DNA from: Streptomyces sp. NBC_00102 | GTDB lineage: Bacteria > Actinomycetota > Actinomycetes > Streptomycetales > Streptomycetaceae | Assembly (NCBI RefSeq): GCF_026343115.1 | Contig: NZ_JAPEMC010000004.1 | Span: forward strand, 221,137 to 285,136 | Length of the DNA stretch: 64,000 nucleotides | Direction of reading: 5' to 3' | Shown: piece by piece, positions 49,669 through 58,363 of the stretch | Layout of the letters: every line of letters begins with the position of its first letter | How positions within the stretch are numbered: the first letter of the stretch is position 1 | Position numbers and translations under genes: made by a program | Notes under the pieces: model-generated | Told to the model about the DNA's origin: nothing | The model's database searches: none | What the model saw: the letters and a program-made list of their open reading frames with translations, nothing else

Positions 49669-50593
49669 CGTTCATCGACGAGCACCGGGCCCGCTTCGGC
49701 GGTGTCGAGCCGATCTGCCGCGTACTCGCCGAGCACGACTGCAAGATCGCCCCCTCCACCTACTACGCGGCGAAGAAACGCGCCGCCGAACCTTCGGCCA
49801 GACAGGTGCGGGACGCCGTCCTCAAGGACGCGATCACCGAGGTCCACGAGGCCAACTACCGTGTCTACGGCGCCAGGAAAGTCTGGCGCGAGCTGCACCG
49901 ACAGGGCCACACCGTGGCCCGGTGCACCGTCGAACGTCTCATGCGCGAGCTCGGCATCACCGGCGCCGTCCGCGGAAGGAAGGTCATCACCACGATCCAG
50001 GACAGCAGCGTCGAGCGGGCACCGGACCTGCTGGACCGCAAGTTCGTCGCGTCGGCCCCCAACCGCTACTGGGTCGCCGACTTCACCCACGTCAAGACCT
50101 GGTCGGGGGTCGTCTACGTCGCCTTCGTCGTCGACACCTTCTCCCGCCGGATCGTCGGCTGGTCCGCTGCCACATCGAAGGAGACCAAGCTCGTCCTGGA
50201 CACTCTGGACATGGCCCTGTGGCAACGCGACCGCGATGAACACCCCACCGGCGCGGCGAGTTGATACATCATTCCGATGCCGGGTCGCAGTACACGAGCT
50301 TCCGGCTCGCCGAGCACCTGGCAGCCGCCGGCATCGCCGCCTCGATCGGCTCGGTCGGCGACGCCTACGACAACGCCCTCATGGAGTCCGCGATCGGCCT
50401 GTTCAAGACCGAGCTGATCAAACCGGGGCGCCCCTGGAGGACTCTTTCCCAGGTCGAGCTCGCTACCGCGGAGTGGGTGGACTGGTACTGCCACCGCCGG
50501 CTCCACGGTGAAATAGGGCACATCCCACCCGTCGAATACGAGACCAACTACTACCGCGCGACCACGAAACCCCAGGTCACAACCGCAATATGA
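49665..50593 (+). pseudogene. IS3-family transposase OrfB (copy 2), 1-base frameshift
   Basis: Identical to copy 1 up to the Pro/His codons after QRDRDEH. Loss of one C shifts the frame to a stop at 50262-50264, before the second catalytic Asp (HHSDAGSQYTS) and the Glu. The remainder stays open from 50261 to 50593. This copy cannot make a full DDE transposase unless the deletion is an assembly error in a C-run. Confidence 0.85.
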
Positions 50594-50623
50594 AGTCTCT
50601 ACCGAACCCGGGGCGGTTCATGG

Positions 50624-50956
50624 TGACATCTGCGTGGTGGCGTTACGTGACCTGGCTACTGGACAGACTGGCGGTACTTCCTAAGAAGGGCCGGCCGTGC
50701 GAGCGGCGAGATGCTCGGTGCAACCAGGACCAATAGACGTTCCAGCGCAGGGCTGACCATGTCCATGCGAGACATGACCAGGACGGTCAAGAGAAGCGAA
50801 GCCGATCCGCCAGGACTGCGCTGAGCCGCCGCTCCGCAGAACGACGACGCGGTGGGCCCGAGCCTGGCCAGCCCGCGGACGACCAAGCAGGCGAAGCGCG
50901 GTGAAGTCCTTCGGCTCATGAGGCTCCGCGCCGCATGGTACGCCGGGGGATTGTCC
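50624..50956. other. Intergenic between two IS elements
   Basis: About 330 bases. A minus-strand frame at 50656-50919 (87 aa, hydrophobic middle) is open but has no ribosome site or family resemblance. No gene is called. Confidence 0.35.
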
Positions 50957-50989
50957 GAGTGTCAATCCCCTCGAACTGTGGAGCCCTTC

Positions 50990-51910
50990 CTATGCAGCCA
51001 GCCCCTCGGTGAGGTCGGCCCAGTATTCGCGTTCGTAGTCGATCGGACTCTTGAAATCGCACACGCTGTGTAGCCGACGAGGGTTGTAGAAGTCGGTGAT
51101 CCAGGTGGCGATCCTGATCCGGGCCTCGGCCCGGGTGGCGAAGGTGCGCCGGTGGACGTATTCGACCTTGAGGACGCTGTTGAACGCCTCGCTCACCGCG
51201 TTGTCGAAGCACGATCCCACGCGCCCCATGGACCGGAAGACGCCCAGCCTGCGGCAGGCACGGCCGAACTTCCGGGACGTGTATTCCGAGCCGCGGTCGC
51301 TGTGGAAGATCACTCCGCGCACGTCACCGCCCCGGGTGGTCCCGGCCATGTTCAGCGCGGCCACCACCAGGTCCGCGTCATGGTGGGCACCCGTCGCGTA
51401 TCCGAGCAGGCGCCTTGAGAACAGGTCGATGACCGTCGCGAGGTAGATCTTGCCCTCACCGGTGACGATCTCCGTCATATCGCCGACCCAGACGAGGTCG
51501 GGCTCCTCAGCCGTGAAATCGCGCTTCACGTGATCCGGGGCAGCGGGCCGCTTTCCCTGTCTGGTCAAGCCCTTGCGGTGTTTCACCACGCGGGCGACCA
51601 GGCCGAGTTCGGCCATCAGTTTGGCGACGGTGTTCACGGAGACGTGCCAGCCCTTGCGGACCAGCAGAATGAAGATCTTCGGTGATCCGTAGGTGCCACC
51701 GGACTCCTTGAAGATCTCTCTGATCTCCTTGGTCAGCTGCTGTCGTCGCAGCTCACGCCCGGTGGGCTTACGGTTCCGCCACTTGTAGAACCACGACTCG
51801 CTCACGCCCAGCGCGCGGCAGGAGACGGTATGCGGAATGTTGTGCCCGGTCCTCTGGTCGCTGATCACCCCGGCCACGACGGCCGGGTCCGCGGCAGCTA
51901 CTTCACCCAC
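50990..51910 (-). CDS. IS3-family transposase OrfB, integrase core
   Basis: 306 aa. HTH_21-like region (FKESGGTYGSPKIFILLVRK), then a DDE core: LVWVGDMTEIVTGEGK (D), FHSDRGSEYTS (D) and NAVSEAFNSVLKVEYV (E). It overlaps orfA by 13 nt in another frame, so a fusion by frameshifting is likely. Confidence 0.92.
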   Translation of the reverse strand: MGEVAAADPAVVAGVISDQRTGHNIPHTVSCRALGVSESWFYKWRNRKPTGRELRRQQLTKEIREIFKESGGTYGSPKIFILLVRKGWHVSVNTVAKLMAELGLVARVVKHRKGLTRQGKRPAAPDHVKRDFTAEEPDLVWVGDMTEIVTGEGKIYLATVIDLFSRRLLGYATGAHHDADLVVAALNMAGTTRGGDVRGVIFHSDRGSEYTSRKFGRACRRLGVFRSMGRVGSCFDNAVSEAFNSVLKVEYVHRRTFATRAEARIRIATWITDFYNPRRLHSVCDFKSPIDYEREYWADLTEGLAA

Positions 51911-52197
51911 AGGACCATGCAGCGTTTGAGGACATCACGCTCCATACCGAGCTCCTTGTTGTCCTTTTTCAACTGTGCGACCTCCCGCCGCAACCGGGCG
52001 AGCTCCTCGGCCTCACTCTCACCCCGGCCGTTGCCGGCACGCTTGGCCCGCGAGACCCAGCTCGCCAGCGTCGTCTCGTTGATCCCCAAGTCCTGCGCGA
52101 CCTCAGGGACCGCCTTCCCGGTCTCCGTCACGATCCGTACAGCCCCCTCACGAAACTCAGCCGTGAACACCCGACGCTTCTCCGCCATGACTCTCAA
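51898..52197 (-). CDS. IS3-family transposase OrfA
   Basis: 99 aa: HTH (FTAEFREGAVRIVTETG, DLGINETTLASWVSRAKR) and a coiled coil (ELARLRREVAQLKKDNKELG). Normal OrfA of an IS3-group element. Confidence 0.92.
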   Translation of the reverse strand: MRVMAEKRRVFTAEFREGAVRIVTETGKAVPEVAQDLGINETTLASWVSRAKRAGNGRGESEAEELARLRREVAQLKKDNKELGMERDVLKRCMVLWVK

Positions 52198-52351
52198 CTT
52201 CCCCTGCAGTCACGGACTCCACGCTATGAGGGGAGACTCAGAGTACGGCTTTCCGACGGTGCCTCCCTGTCGTGAAGGCGCACGCCGCCAAAACGCGGTC
52301 GGACGTGAGCCTTTGACGCTCCTTGGCGCACTCGATATCGTGCATGTCGGA

Positions 52352-52363
52352 TCAGATATCTGA
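52352..52363. promoter_or_regulatory. 12-bp palindrome upstream of the HTH gene
   Basis: TCAGATATCTGA, perfect, ending 28 nt before the ATG of the HTH gene; a second GATATC core lies 20 nt further upstream. It may be an operator bound by the HTH protein itself. Confidence 0.4.
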
Positions 52364-52391
52364 GTAGACTTGACAAGGGAGGTGAGGTGCG

Positions 52392-53009
52392 ATGCTGCTG
52401 ACGACAGGGCAAGCGGCCGCCGAGCTTGGCATGGCCATCACCACCTTCCGTCGCCTCGTGCACGCTCGCCTGATTCCCGGACTGACCAACAGGGGGGTGC
52501 GGGTGATGGTCCCCCTGGAAGCCGTCCAGGCTCTGAGCACACGGCGTACCGCTCCCTTGGATGCCCTCACAGCATCGGAGATCGCCGTACTGCGCGTGGA
52601 AGCAGACCGGCAGACACGTGAGGCGGACGCCAAGAACCCCGAGCGGACCGGGTACTCAGCCACTTTGCAGACCGAGGAGATACAGAGGGCAATGCGGGGC
52701 TGGTGGCGTTGCGACGCTCCCAGCGTTGCGGCGGGCGGTGTCCTGCCCGTCACCGTCTCCGGATTCGTGGTCGCCGTTCTGACCGGTCTGGATCGGTGGG
52801 AGAGCAACGGACGGGGCCGTCACGCCTTCCCCGGCGCTGTCCTGGCCGGATACGTCACCGATCTCGTGCGCCCTGCCATCCACCTCACCGCATCCGTGGC
52901 CGCGGACCGCCAAACCGCCGAACTGCTCCTCGGATCCCGCCTGCCCTCTCATTCCGGCGGCCCGATCGCCTACGTATCAACCCGCAACGCCGACTTCGAG
53001 GGACCGTGA
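52392..53009 (+). CDS. HTH (MerR/excisionase-like) DNA-binding protein
   Basis: 205 aa. It starts MLLTTGQAAAELGMAITTFR, then LVHARLIPGLTNRGVRVMVP, the fold of a MerR/Xis-type winged helix. The rest is of unknown family, with a helical middle and a C-terminal part (PGAVLAGYVTDLVRPAIHLT). GGGAGGTGA lies upstream of the ATG. Its stop overlaps the next ATG by one base (TGATG). As first gene of a three-gene operon with a polymerase-like protein and another HTH protein, it may be a regulator or DNA-recognition partner. Confidence 0.7.
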   Translation: MLLTTGQAAAELGMAITTFRRLVHARLIPGLTNRGVRVMVPLEAVQALSTRRTAPLDALTASEIAVLRVEADRQTREADAKNPERTGYSATLQTEEIQRAMRGWWRCDAPSVAAGGVLPVTVSGFVVAVLTGLDRWESNGRGRHAFPGAVLAGYVTDLVRPAIHLTASVAADRQTAELLLGSRLPSHSGGPIAYVSTRNADFEGP

Positions 53010-55183
53010 TGGACGCCAAGGCCTACAACGCCGCCCTTGCCGACCTGCGCAAGGACCGCGACGAAATCAAGCACGCGAAGGCGGCCCTGGCCAAGCTCGA
53101 GGCGGCACGGGACAAGAAGATCCGTGCACTGGCCGCCCATGACAAAGCGAACGCGGAGCGGATCGCTCCTGCGGCCGGCCTGAGCCTTGCCGACATCGTC
53201 CACATCGCCCCAGCCCTCACCCCCAAGAGCCTCGCCGCCGGAGCTCCCGCACCCGACGCACAGGCACCGCAGCCCGACCAACCTGCCGGCACCGCGCCTC
53301 TCGCCTCCAGGAGCGCTGCACCGGCGCCTGGCAATCAGCCTGCCCCTCTCGTAGCAGCAGAGCAGCCCGGCCCGCCCGAGACGCACGTGCCTGCCCAGGC
53401 CGTGATCGCCCCCACCGCTCATCCCGGCCCTGCTGCACCCGGACCCGCCGCTGCAGCAGCGCCCGTCCCCGAGGCCGCCCCGGCGCGCGAGCTGCCGTCG
53501 ATCCCTGAAGGCCCCGAGGGTGGCCGGTGGTTCACCCACACCCCGAACCTAGTTTCCACTCACCCGAACTTCACCCAGCAGGCCCGCTCGACCGTCTTCC
53601 TCGACACCATCACCGGGGTCCTGGTCCACCGTGACCAGACCCTGCGCCTGACCCTGCCCGACGTGGCGGCCGCCACGATCCTCCAAGCCGTCTTCCACGC
53701 CGCCCCGGAAGGCACCGAGCGGATCTTCATCACCGCCGGAGACCCCTGGCACCACCAGGCCGACCAGCACCCCTTCCTCAAGGACGCCGTCGCCGCCTGG
53801 CTGAACGCCCCCGTCACCGGGTGGCGGACCGACACCGGACGCGGCAAAGACAAGATGGCCGGGCACTTCGTCCACCCCCGCAACCCCGTCGGCCGCTACC
53901 AGAGCGACAACGGCCAGCACCACGTCGAGATCCGCTCGGTGGGGGAGTGGTTCGACCCCGAAGGCGCCGACCCCGCGATCGTCCGCGACGCGTTCGTCCT
54001 TCTCTGGAAGGCTCTGCGCACCCACTGGAGCGACGCCGTCTTGATGGGCTCCCCGTCCCAGACCGGCCGCGACCTGTGGACCCGCACCATCCCCGCCCGT
54101 GGCCAGCACGCCGACGGCTACCCGGTCCTGTCCGAGGAACTCCGCGGACTGCTCCACGCCACCGCCGGCCAGGGCCGTACCGAACTCATCACCCCGCCCC
54201 AGGTACCGGACAAGCTGCCCGCCCTCGCCGAGTACGACCGCACCTTCGCCTACGCCAAGCACACCTGGAAATCACCCGTCGGCACCCCCAAGCGGATCAC
54301 CGCCGCCACCTTCGCCTCCTGGAGCGAGAAGGACCAGATCAAGGCCCTCTACGGCTGCGGCCACTGGCACGTCCGCGTCACCGTCCCCGACACCTGGAAC
54401 CACGTCGGCATCCTCCCCGCCCCCGCTCCCGGCGACCGTGCCTGGCACTATCCTGCCAAGCCCTGCACCACCTTCACCACCTGGGCCGGCGGACCCGAGA
54501 TCCACACCGCGCTCGCCAACCCGATCCAGCCCTGGCACATCGAGATCCTCGACGGCCTGCTGTGGGACGACGGCAAACCGCTCGATGACTGGTCGAAAAA
54601 GCTCAAGGAAGCCTGGTCCGCCCTCGCCGCCGAGGCCGGCCTCCACGGCGACCCCGCACAGCGCCAGGCCGCCCGCCTCGCCTCCCGCGCCGTCCGCTCT
54701 CTTCTCCTCTACGGCATCGGCTCCTTCGCCCAGCGCCCCCGCATGGTCACCGGCACCACCCCCCGCACCCACGAGCGCGACGTCCCCGCCGACGCCGAGA
54801 TCGTCGGCTTCACCGACGAACAGATCACCTGGCAGCGGCCCACCGGCTTTACCCGCGACCCCAACGCCCACCCCGAATGGGCCGCCACGATCTGGTCCGG
54901 CGCCCGCGCTGCCCTGCTCTCCCAGCGCCACCGCGACGACAACACCTACGCCGGAGCCCTCCACACCCCGCCCGGCAGCGTCGTCGCCTTCCGCACCGAC
55001 GCCGTCTACCTCACCCAACCCCAGGCCTGGCCCTACCACGGCCAACCCGGCGACTACCTCCACAAGGGCCACCTCACCGGCCCCCTGACCGCACCTACCA
55101 CCGAGGATGAACTCCTCACCCTTCGCGACGCCGGCCGAGCCGCCCTCCAGAAGACGGCAGCCGCCACACCCAGGGAGGCCTGA
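53009..55183 (+). CDS. Family-B polymerase-like protein, Tap/Tac-type candidate
   Basis: 724 aa. Residues 1-55 are a charged coiled coil, 60-165 an Ala/Pro-rich linker, 165-330 an unrecognised domain. The C-terminal half shows, in order, elements like those of family-B DNA polymerase palms: EYDRTFAYA (Asp410; motif A-like D..xxY), RSLLLYGIGSF (Tyr568-Gly; motif B-like) and FRTDAVYL (Asp664; motif C-like), then GDYLHKG. The Streptomyces telomere-associated protein Tap has a similar order (VDVNTAFL, KATVKGGIGKL, SDCAVY), and Tap or Tac with their terminal proteins are reported to perform protein-primed synthesis. No direct homology search was possible, so the assignment is inferred from motif order, length and operon partner. 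Confidence 0.5.
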   Translation: MDAKAYNAALADLRKDRDEIKHAKAALAKLEAARDKKIRALAAHDKANAERIAPAAGLSLADIVHIAPALTPKSLAAGAPAPDAQAPQPDQPAGTAPLASRSAAPAPGNQPAPLVAAEQPGPPETHVPAQAVIAPTAHPGPAAPGPAAAAAPVPEAAPARELPSIPEGPEGGRWFTHTPNLVSTHPNFTQQARSTVFLDTITGVLVHRDQTLRLTLPDVAAATILQAVFHAAPEGTERIFITAGDPWHHQADQHPFLKDAVAAWLNAPVTGWRTDTGRGKDKMAGHFVHPRNPVGRYQSDNGQHHVEIRSVGEWFDPEGADPAIVRDAFVLLWKALRTHWSDAVLMGSPSQTGRDLWTRTIPARGQHADGYPVLSEELRGLLHATAGQGRTELITPPQVPDKLPALAEYDRTFAYAKHTWKSPVGTPKRITAATFASWSEKDQIKALYGCGHWHVRVTVPDTWNHVGILPAPAPGDRAWHYPAKPCTTFTTWAGGPEIHTALANPIQPWHIEILDGLLWDDGKPLDDWSKKLKEAWSALAAEAGLHGDPAQRQAARLASRAVRSLLLYGIGSFAQRPRMVTGTTPRTHERDVPADAEIVGFTDEQITWQRPTGFTRDPNAHPEWAATIWSGARAALLSQRHRDDNTYAGALHTPPGSVVAFRTDAVYLTQPQAWPYHGQPGDYLHKGHLTGPLTAPTTEDELLTLRDAGRAALQKTAAATPREA

Positions 55184-55899
55184 TGCCCCCGCGCACCCGC
55201 CGCCCCGCCACCGATCCGGAACTGAACGAGGCTGCCCAACTCGCCGACCAGTTCCAGGCCGCCGGCTTCACCAAGCGCGACATCGCCCGCATCATCGGAC
55301 GGGACCCCTCCCTGGTCTCCCAGTTCTACACACGCCACAAAGGAGCCGCCTTCGTCCCCGCCCTCACCCACGCCTTGGCCGCCGTCCAGACTGCTGGCAT
55401 CACCGACACTTCTGAACTCGCCGCCCTCGCAGCCCCTCACATCACCCGTCGCACCACCAGCTCCGGCGCCCGCGCCCGGGTTCGGACCAAAGCCGTCCTC
55501 ATCACCCCCGCCGGAACCGGTACCGGCCGGGCCGGTGCCCAAGCCATCGCCTCCGGCGCCACGCGCCTACGCCCCCTGATCGCCGAAGCTGCCCGCCAAC
55601 ACCTCCGCCTCGCCTTCACCGTCCGCATGCCCAAGACCGGCTACACCCTTGCTTCGGGCAGCCGAACCGACTCCCCCGGCATCCGCCGCGACGTTGTCCA
55701 ACGGGCCGACCACACAGAGGAGCGCTCCTACGGATCCGCTGTCACGGGAGGCTTTGATGCCGCCGACTTCGCCCGCCGCGTCGATGCAGCAGGCGGCGAC
55801 GTCACTGGCGCCGTCCATAGCTGGCTCCTCGAAAACGGCCGCATTCACGAAGACGCCCACATCACGCACCTCGAAGTTCGAACCTGGCGCCCTCGCTGA
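55183..55899 (+). CDS. HTH protein, terminal protein (Tpg/Tpc)-like candidate
   Basis: 238 aa. Its ATG overlaps the preceding stop (TGATG). Residues ~28-50 are an HTH (FTKRDIARIIGRDPSLVSQF). A basic middle (RRTTSSGARARVRTKAV) follows, then a beta-alpha-beta end (FARRVDAAGGDVTGAVHSWL, ENGRIHEDAHITHLEVRTW). Streptomyces terminal protein Tpg likewise has an N-terminal HTH and a C-terminal helix-ENG-strand module, and is encoded with Tap. This is an architectural resemblance, not a proven homology. It may alternatively be a plain DNA-binding regulator. Confidence 0.45.
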   Translation: MPPRTRRPATDPELNEAAQLADQFQAAGFTKRDIARIIGRDPSLVSQFYTRHKGAAFVPALTHALAAVQTAGITDTSELAALAAPHITRRTTSSGARARVRTKAVLITPAGTGTGRAGAQAIASGATRLRPLIAEAARQHLRLAFTVRMPKTGYTLASGSRTDSPGIRRDVVQRADHTEERSYGSAVTGGFDAADFARRVDAAGGDVTGAVHSWLLENGRIHEDAHITHLEVRTWRPR

Positions 55900-55950
55900 C
55901 TGCTCACCCCTAGAAGAGTGGGCCGGATGTCTCCGAGTGGTCATTCGCGA

Positions 55951-56367
55951 TCAGGCAACGTATGACGTCAGGCGGGCGGGCTGCGTGCACGAGGGGATGC
56001 GGCTCGGCGGGTCAGAGCCAGTGGTCTCCCAGGTGGCCCACCGGATGCTTGCACAGTCCTTTCTTGCTTGCTGCGGGACATTCGTCCAGCCCGAGCCCGC
56101 GGGGTGATGCAGAGGCAGCGGGCAGCGCTCGCATGAGGGTCCGAGAGTCAGTCCATGGCCGGCCGCCTGCCACCAGAGCCAGTGCGTGGTGACGGGCAAC
56201 TGCCCTTCAAGAACGAGGACATCCACGAGAGCGACGTGCCGGCAGGGGTGATACGCGGCCAGGTCGCATCTGAAGTACCCCTCACCGTCCAGAATCCCTT
56301 CAGCGCCCTGCGCGGCGAGCCGGTCAAGTTCGCCGGTGCTCAAAGTCAGTGATGCCGTGCACGTCAT
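55951..56367 (-). CDS. Hypothetical protein, 138 aa
   Basis: MTCTASLTLSTGELDRLAAQ, then GAEGILDGEGYFRCDLAAYH with CRHVALVDVLVLEG and THWLWWQAAGHGLTLGPSCE. The Cys/His-containing middle looks like a small folded domain. The C-terminal third is less convincing. No strong ribosome site. It runs against its neighbours and is of unknown function. Confidence 0.45.
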   Translation of the reverse strand: MTCTASLTLSTGELDRLAAQGAEGILDGEGYFRCDLAAYHPCRHVALVDVLVLEGQLPVTTHWLWWQAAGHGLTLGPSCERCPLPLHHPAGSGWTNVPQQARKDCASIRWATWETTGSDPPSRIPSCTQPARLTSYVA

Positions 56368-56827
56368 GGTCCGCAGAATGACACCCGGTACTGCGCGCGG
56401 CGAACGGCTGAACTGCTTCTGCAGGGTGCACTGCTGCGCAGGGATACACCGGCACCATATGTGTCCGGTGTGCGGGCGATGTCGGGCAGTGTCATGTCAA
56501 AGCACTGTCGACTCAGGCGAGTTCGCTTCGAGTAGGCGCCCTGCGCGCCAGGTGGGGGCGGGCACTTCGTGCGTCGTGCCAGCCCTGCCGTCTGAGCGCC
56601 ACGACCATCCCCACATGCACGCAGCTTCCTCGCATGCACCCGCATGGCATCTACGTCGCCCTCGCCGATCTTCCACGACGGGCCAGGGAAAGACCGGCCG
56701 CTGCCTAGCGGCCGGAGTGGTGAGGGTAGTGGTGACCAGGGACGTTCTGCTTGGATCTCGGCCACCTTGACTGTCGGCTTTAGCCAAACGCGGCGCGTTG
56801 TCAGTGCTCCCCCTTACCGTTTGGAGG
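56368..56827. other. Intergenic, promoter region of the SMC operon
   Basis: About 460 bases of lower GC content with no gene recognised. It should contain the promoter of the four-gene SMC operon. The GGAGG directly touching the GTG at 56828 is too close to act as a normal ribosome site. Confidence 0.4.
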
Positions 56828-58363
56828 GTGGCTGAAGGACATGCGAACTTAGACACTGGATTCGCCCAGCGCATCAAAGCGTTGGCGTGCACTGCGCCCC
56901 TACACGACCTGGACGCCCGTAAGCCATCTGTTCAGTCGGCTGACTTGACTGCCTACCAGATGAGCGAGCTTGCGCTGCACGCGATCGATCTGGTGACTCT
57001 CGCGATGGATTTCGACGCCGGCGCTTCTCCGGAGCGGACCGTTGAAGATCTGTCCCGCTACGCCGCTGATCAGGCGCCGGACCGCTCTGCAACTGAGCAC
57101 GAGCACGCCGCTGGGTGGGTGCTTGAGAACCTCCTCAACGTGGGATCGGCTGATCGAGGCTTCCGCGCGGTCTACGGGATGACGGGTACCGACGGGCGGT
57201 ACGAGCGGCGTGATTTCGACTTCCGCCTTCTCGAGGAGGTTCCGGGAGCCGACGGCGGGATCTACCTGCGTGCTTCGAATGAAGCGGTCAACGTTCTTGT
57301 CGGTGCGCTGGAGGTTGACATCGAGTCGGCGCAGATCGCCGCGGATGTACGGCTGGAGACGCTGATTCGGCGTGGTCGGCTCTCAGACGCGCAAGCTGCT
57401 GCTCAGGCCGCGCGGTACCGGACGATCCAGTACGGCGAGATGCTGCGTCAGCGGCTCGAAGCCACGAGCCGCGACGTGCGTACGGTGGACTGGCTGACCG
57501 CCATGCCGACGTTCATCGCGGAGGCGCTTGAGCACATCGAGGCCCGCTGCCGGGCGGAGAACGCTATCTTGGTGAACATCACAGAGGCGCGTGACACCGC
57601 CGATACCCCTGTGCGCAAGCAGCAGGCTGCTGCGCTTGTGGGGATCGTTCGCGATTGCCTGCGACGTCACGAGCAGCTCCAGGCAGCACTTCAGAACGCC
57701 GGTCGGCGCTTTCGGGCTGAGCAGGACCGGCAGACGTTCGCACCGCAGCCCATGCGGGCGGACCTCGACCTCCACGCTCAGCTCCTGCAGCCGGCGCTCG
57801 CGTTGCCGGTGTGCGACGCCGACGGGGTGCTCGCCGCTTACTTCACGCGGGTCGTCGGACTGGCCGTGCGCCCGGCGTTGCGTTTGGCTGACCTCTTTAC
57901 CCTGCTGGTGACTCCTCCGGCGGTCCGCGAGGTGCTGGGCAGCGAGATCGAGGAGCCGGAGTTGTCGGAGGCGGCAGAGGTACCTCGCTTCCCGGAGGAG
58001 TGCTACGAGCACCTGGAGTGGCTGCTGGACCTCGACGTGGAGGCACCGCGGCGTCTGTCCGGGCTGCTGGAGGAAGCTCGCGATCTGCATCCTGAGCTGC
58101 CGCTGCTCGTGGTGGTGCGGGTGCTCGCCCTCGCAGCGCAAGAGATCGGCCCGGCCGTCCGGCACGGCGCGTCTTCGGTGCTTCTCGCTGTGGACGACGG
58201 TGCCGTGCTGAGTGATCCTGAGTTTGCTGGCGCCGATCTCATCGTTGCCCGAGCCGGATTGACCACTCCCGCCGATGGCGACGGCGCAGGGCCTGAAGGG
58301 GCAGTTATGGGAGCCCTCTCCCGAGATCTGATGCCTGCAGGGCGGGAAAGGGGGGCTGCATGA
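56828..58363 (+). CDS. Kleisin-like subunit of a MukBEF/Wadjet-like SMC system
   Basis: 511 aa from GTG 56828 (start uncertain; TTG 56798 and GTG 56804 are in frame). The N-terminal winged-helix-like part (AYQMSELALHAIDLVTLAMD) is followed by FDFRLLEEV and YLRASNEAVNVLVGALEVDI, then a long helical bundle. The YLRxSNEAVNxLxxALEVDIE pattern is typical of MukF/MksF/JetA-type kleisins. The C-terminal ~150 residues carry a further helical domain. It overlaps the next gene by 4 nt (ATGA). It is assigned to the kleisin role by position, size and pattern. Confidence 0.65.
   Translation: MAEGHANLDTGFAQRIKALACTAPLHDLDARKPSVQSADLTAYQMSELALHAIDLVTLAMDFDAGASPERTVEDLSRYAADQAPDRSATEHEHAAGWVLENLLNVGSADRGFRAVYGMTGTDGRYERRDFDFRLLEEVPGADGGIYLRASNEAVNVLVGALEVDIESAQIAADVRLETLIRRGRLSDAQAAAQAARYRTIQYGEMLRQRLEATSRDVRTVDWLTAMPTFIAEALEHIEARCRAENAILVNITEARDTADTPVRKQQAAALVGIVRDCLRRHEQLQAALQNAGRRFRAEQDRQTFAPQPMRADLDLHAQLLQPALALPVCDADGVLAAYFTRVVGLAVRPALRLADLFTLLVTPPAVREVLGSEIEEPELSEAAEVPRFPEECYEHLEWLLDLDVEAPRRLSGLLEEARDLHPELPLLVVVRVLALAAQEIGPAVRHGASSVLLAVDDGAVLSDPEFAGADLIVARAGLTTPADGDGAGPEGAVMGALSRDLMPAGRERGAA

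Larger units (their letters stand above)
49292..50620 (+). mobile_element. IS3-family element, copy 2
   Basis: 1329 bp with the same ends as copy 1 (TGAACCGCCCCGGGT and complement). The target duplication is TGG (49289-49291 and 50621-50623). The sequence appears identical to copy 1 except for one missing C in orfB (C4 instead of C5 at about 50243), so the copies separated very recently. Confidence 0.92.
50960..52240 (-). mobile_element. IS3-family element (second type)
   Basis: 1281 bp. Imperfect terminal repeats share TG...TCCCCTC and TGGAG (left TGTCAATCCCCTCGAACTGT, right complement TGAGTCTCCCCTCATAGCGT). The 3-bp target duplication is GAG (50957-50959 and 52241-52243). Both transposase genes look intact. 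Confidence 0.88.

Noticed and set aside
50656..50919. 87-aa minus-strand frame between the two IS elements
   Set aside because: No ribosome site, no recognisable family and low codon-bias support.
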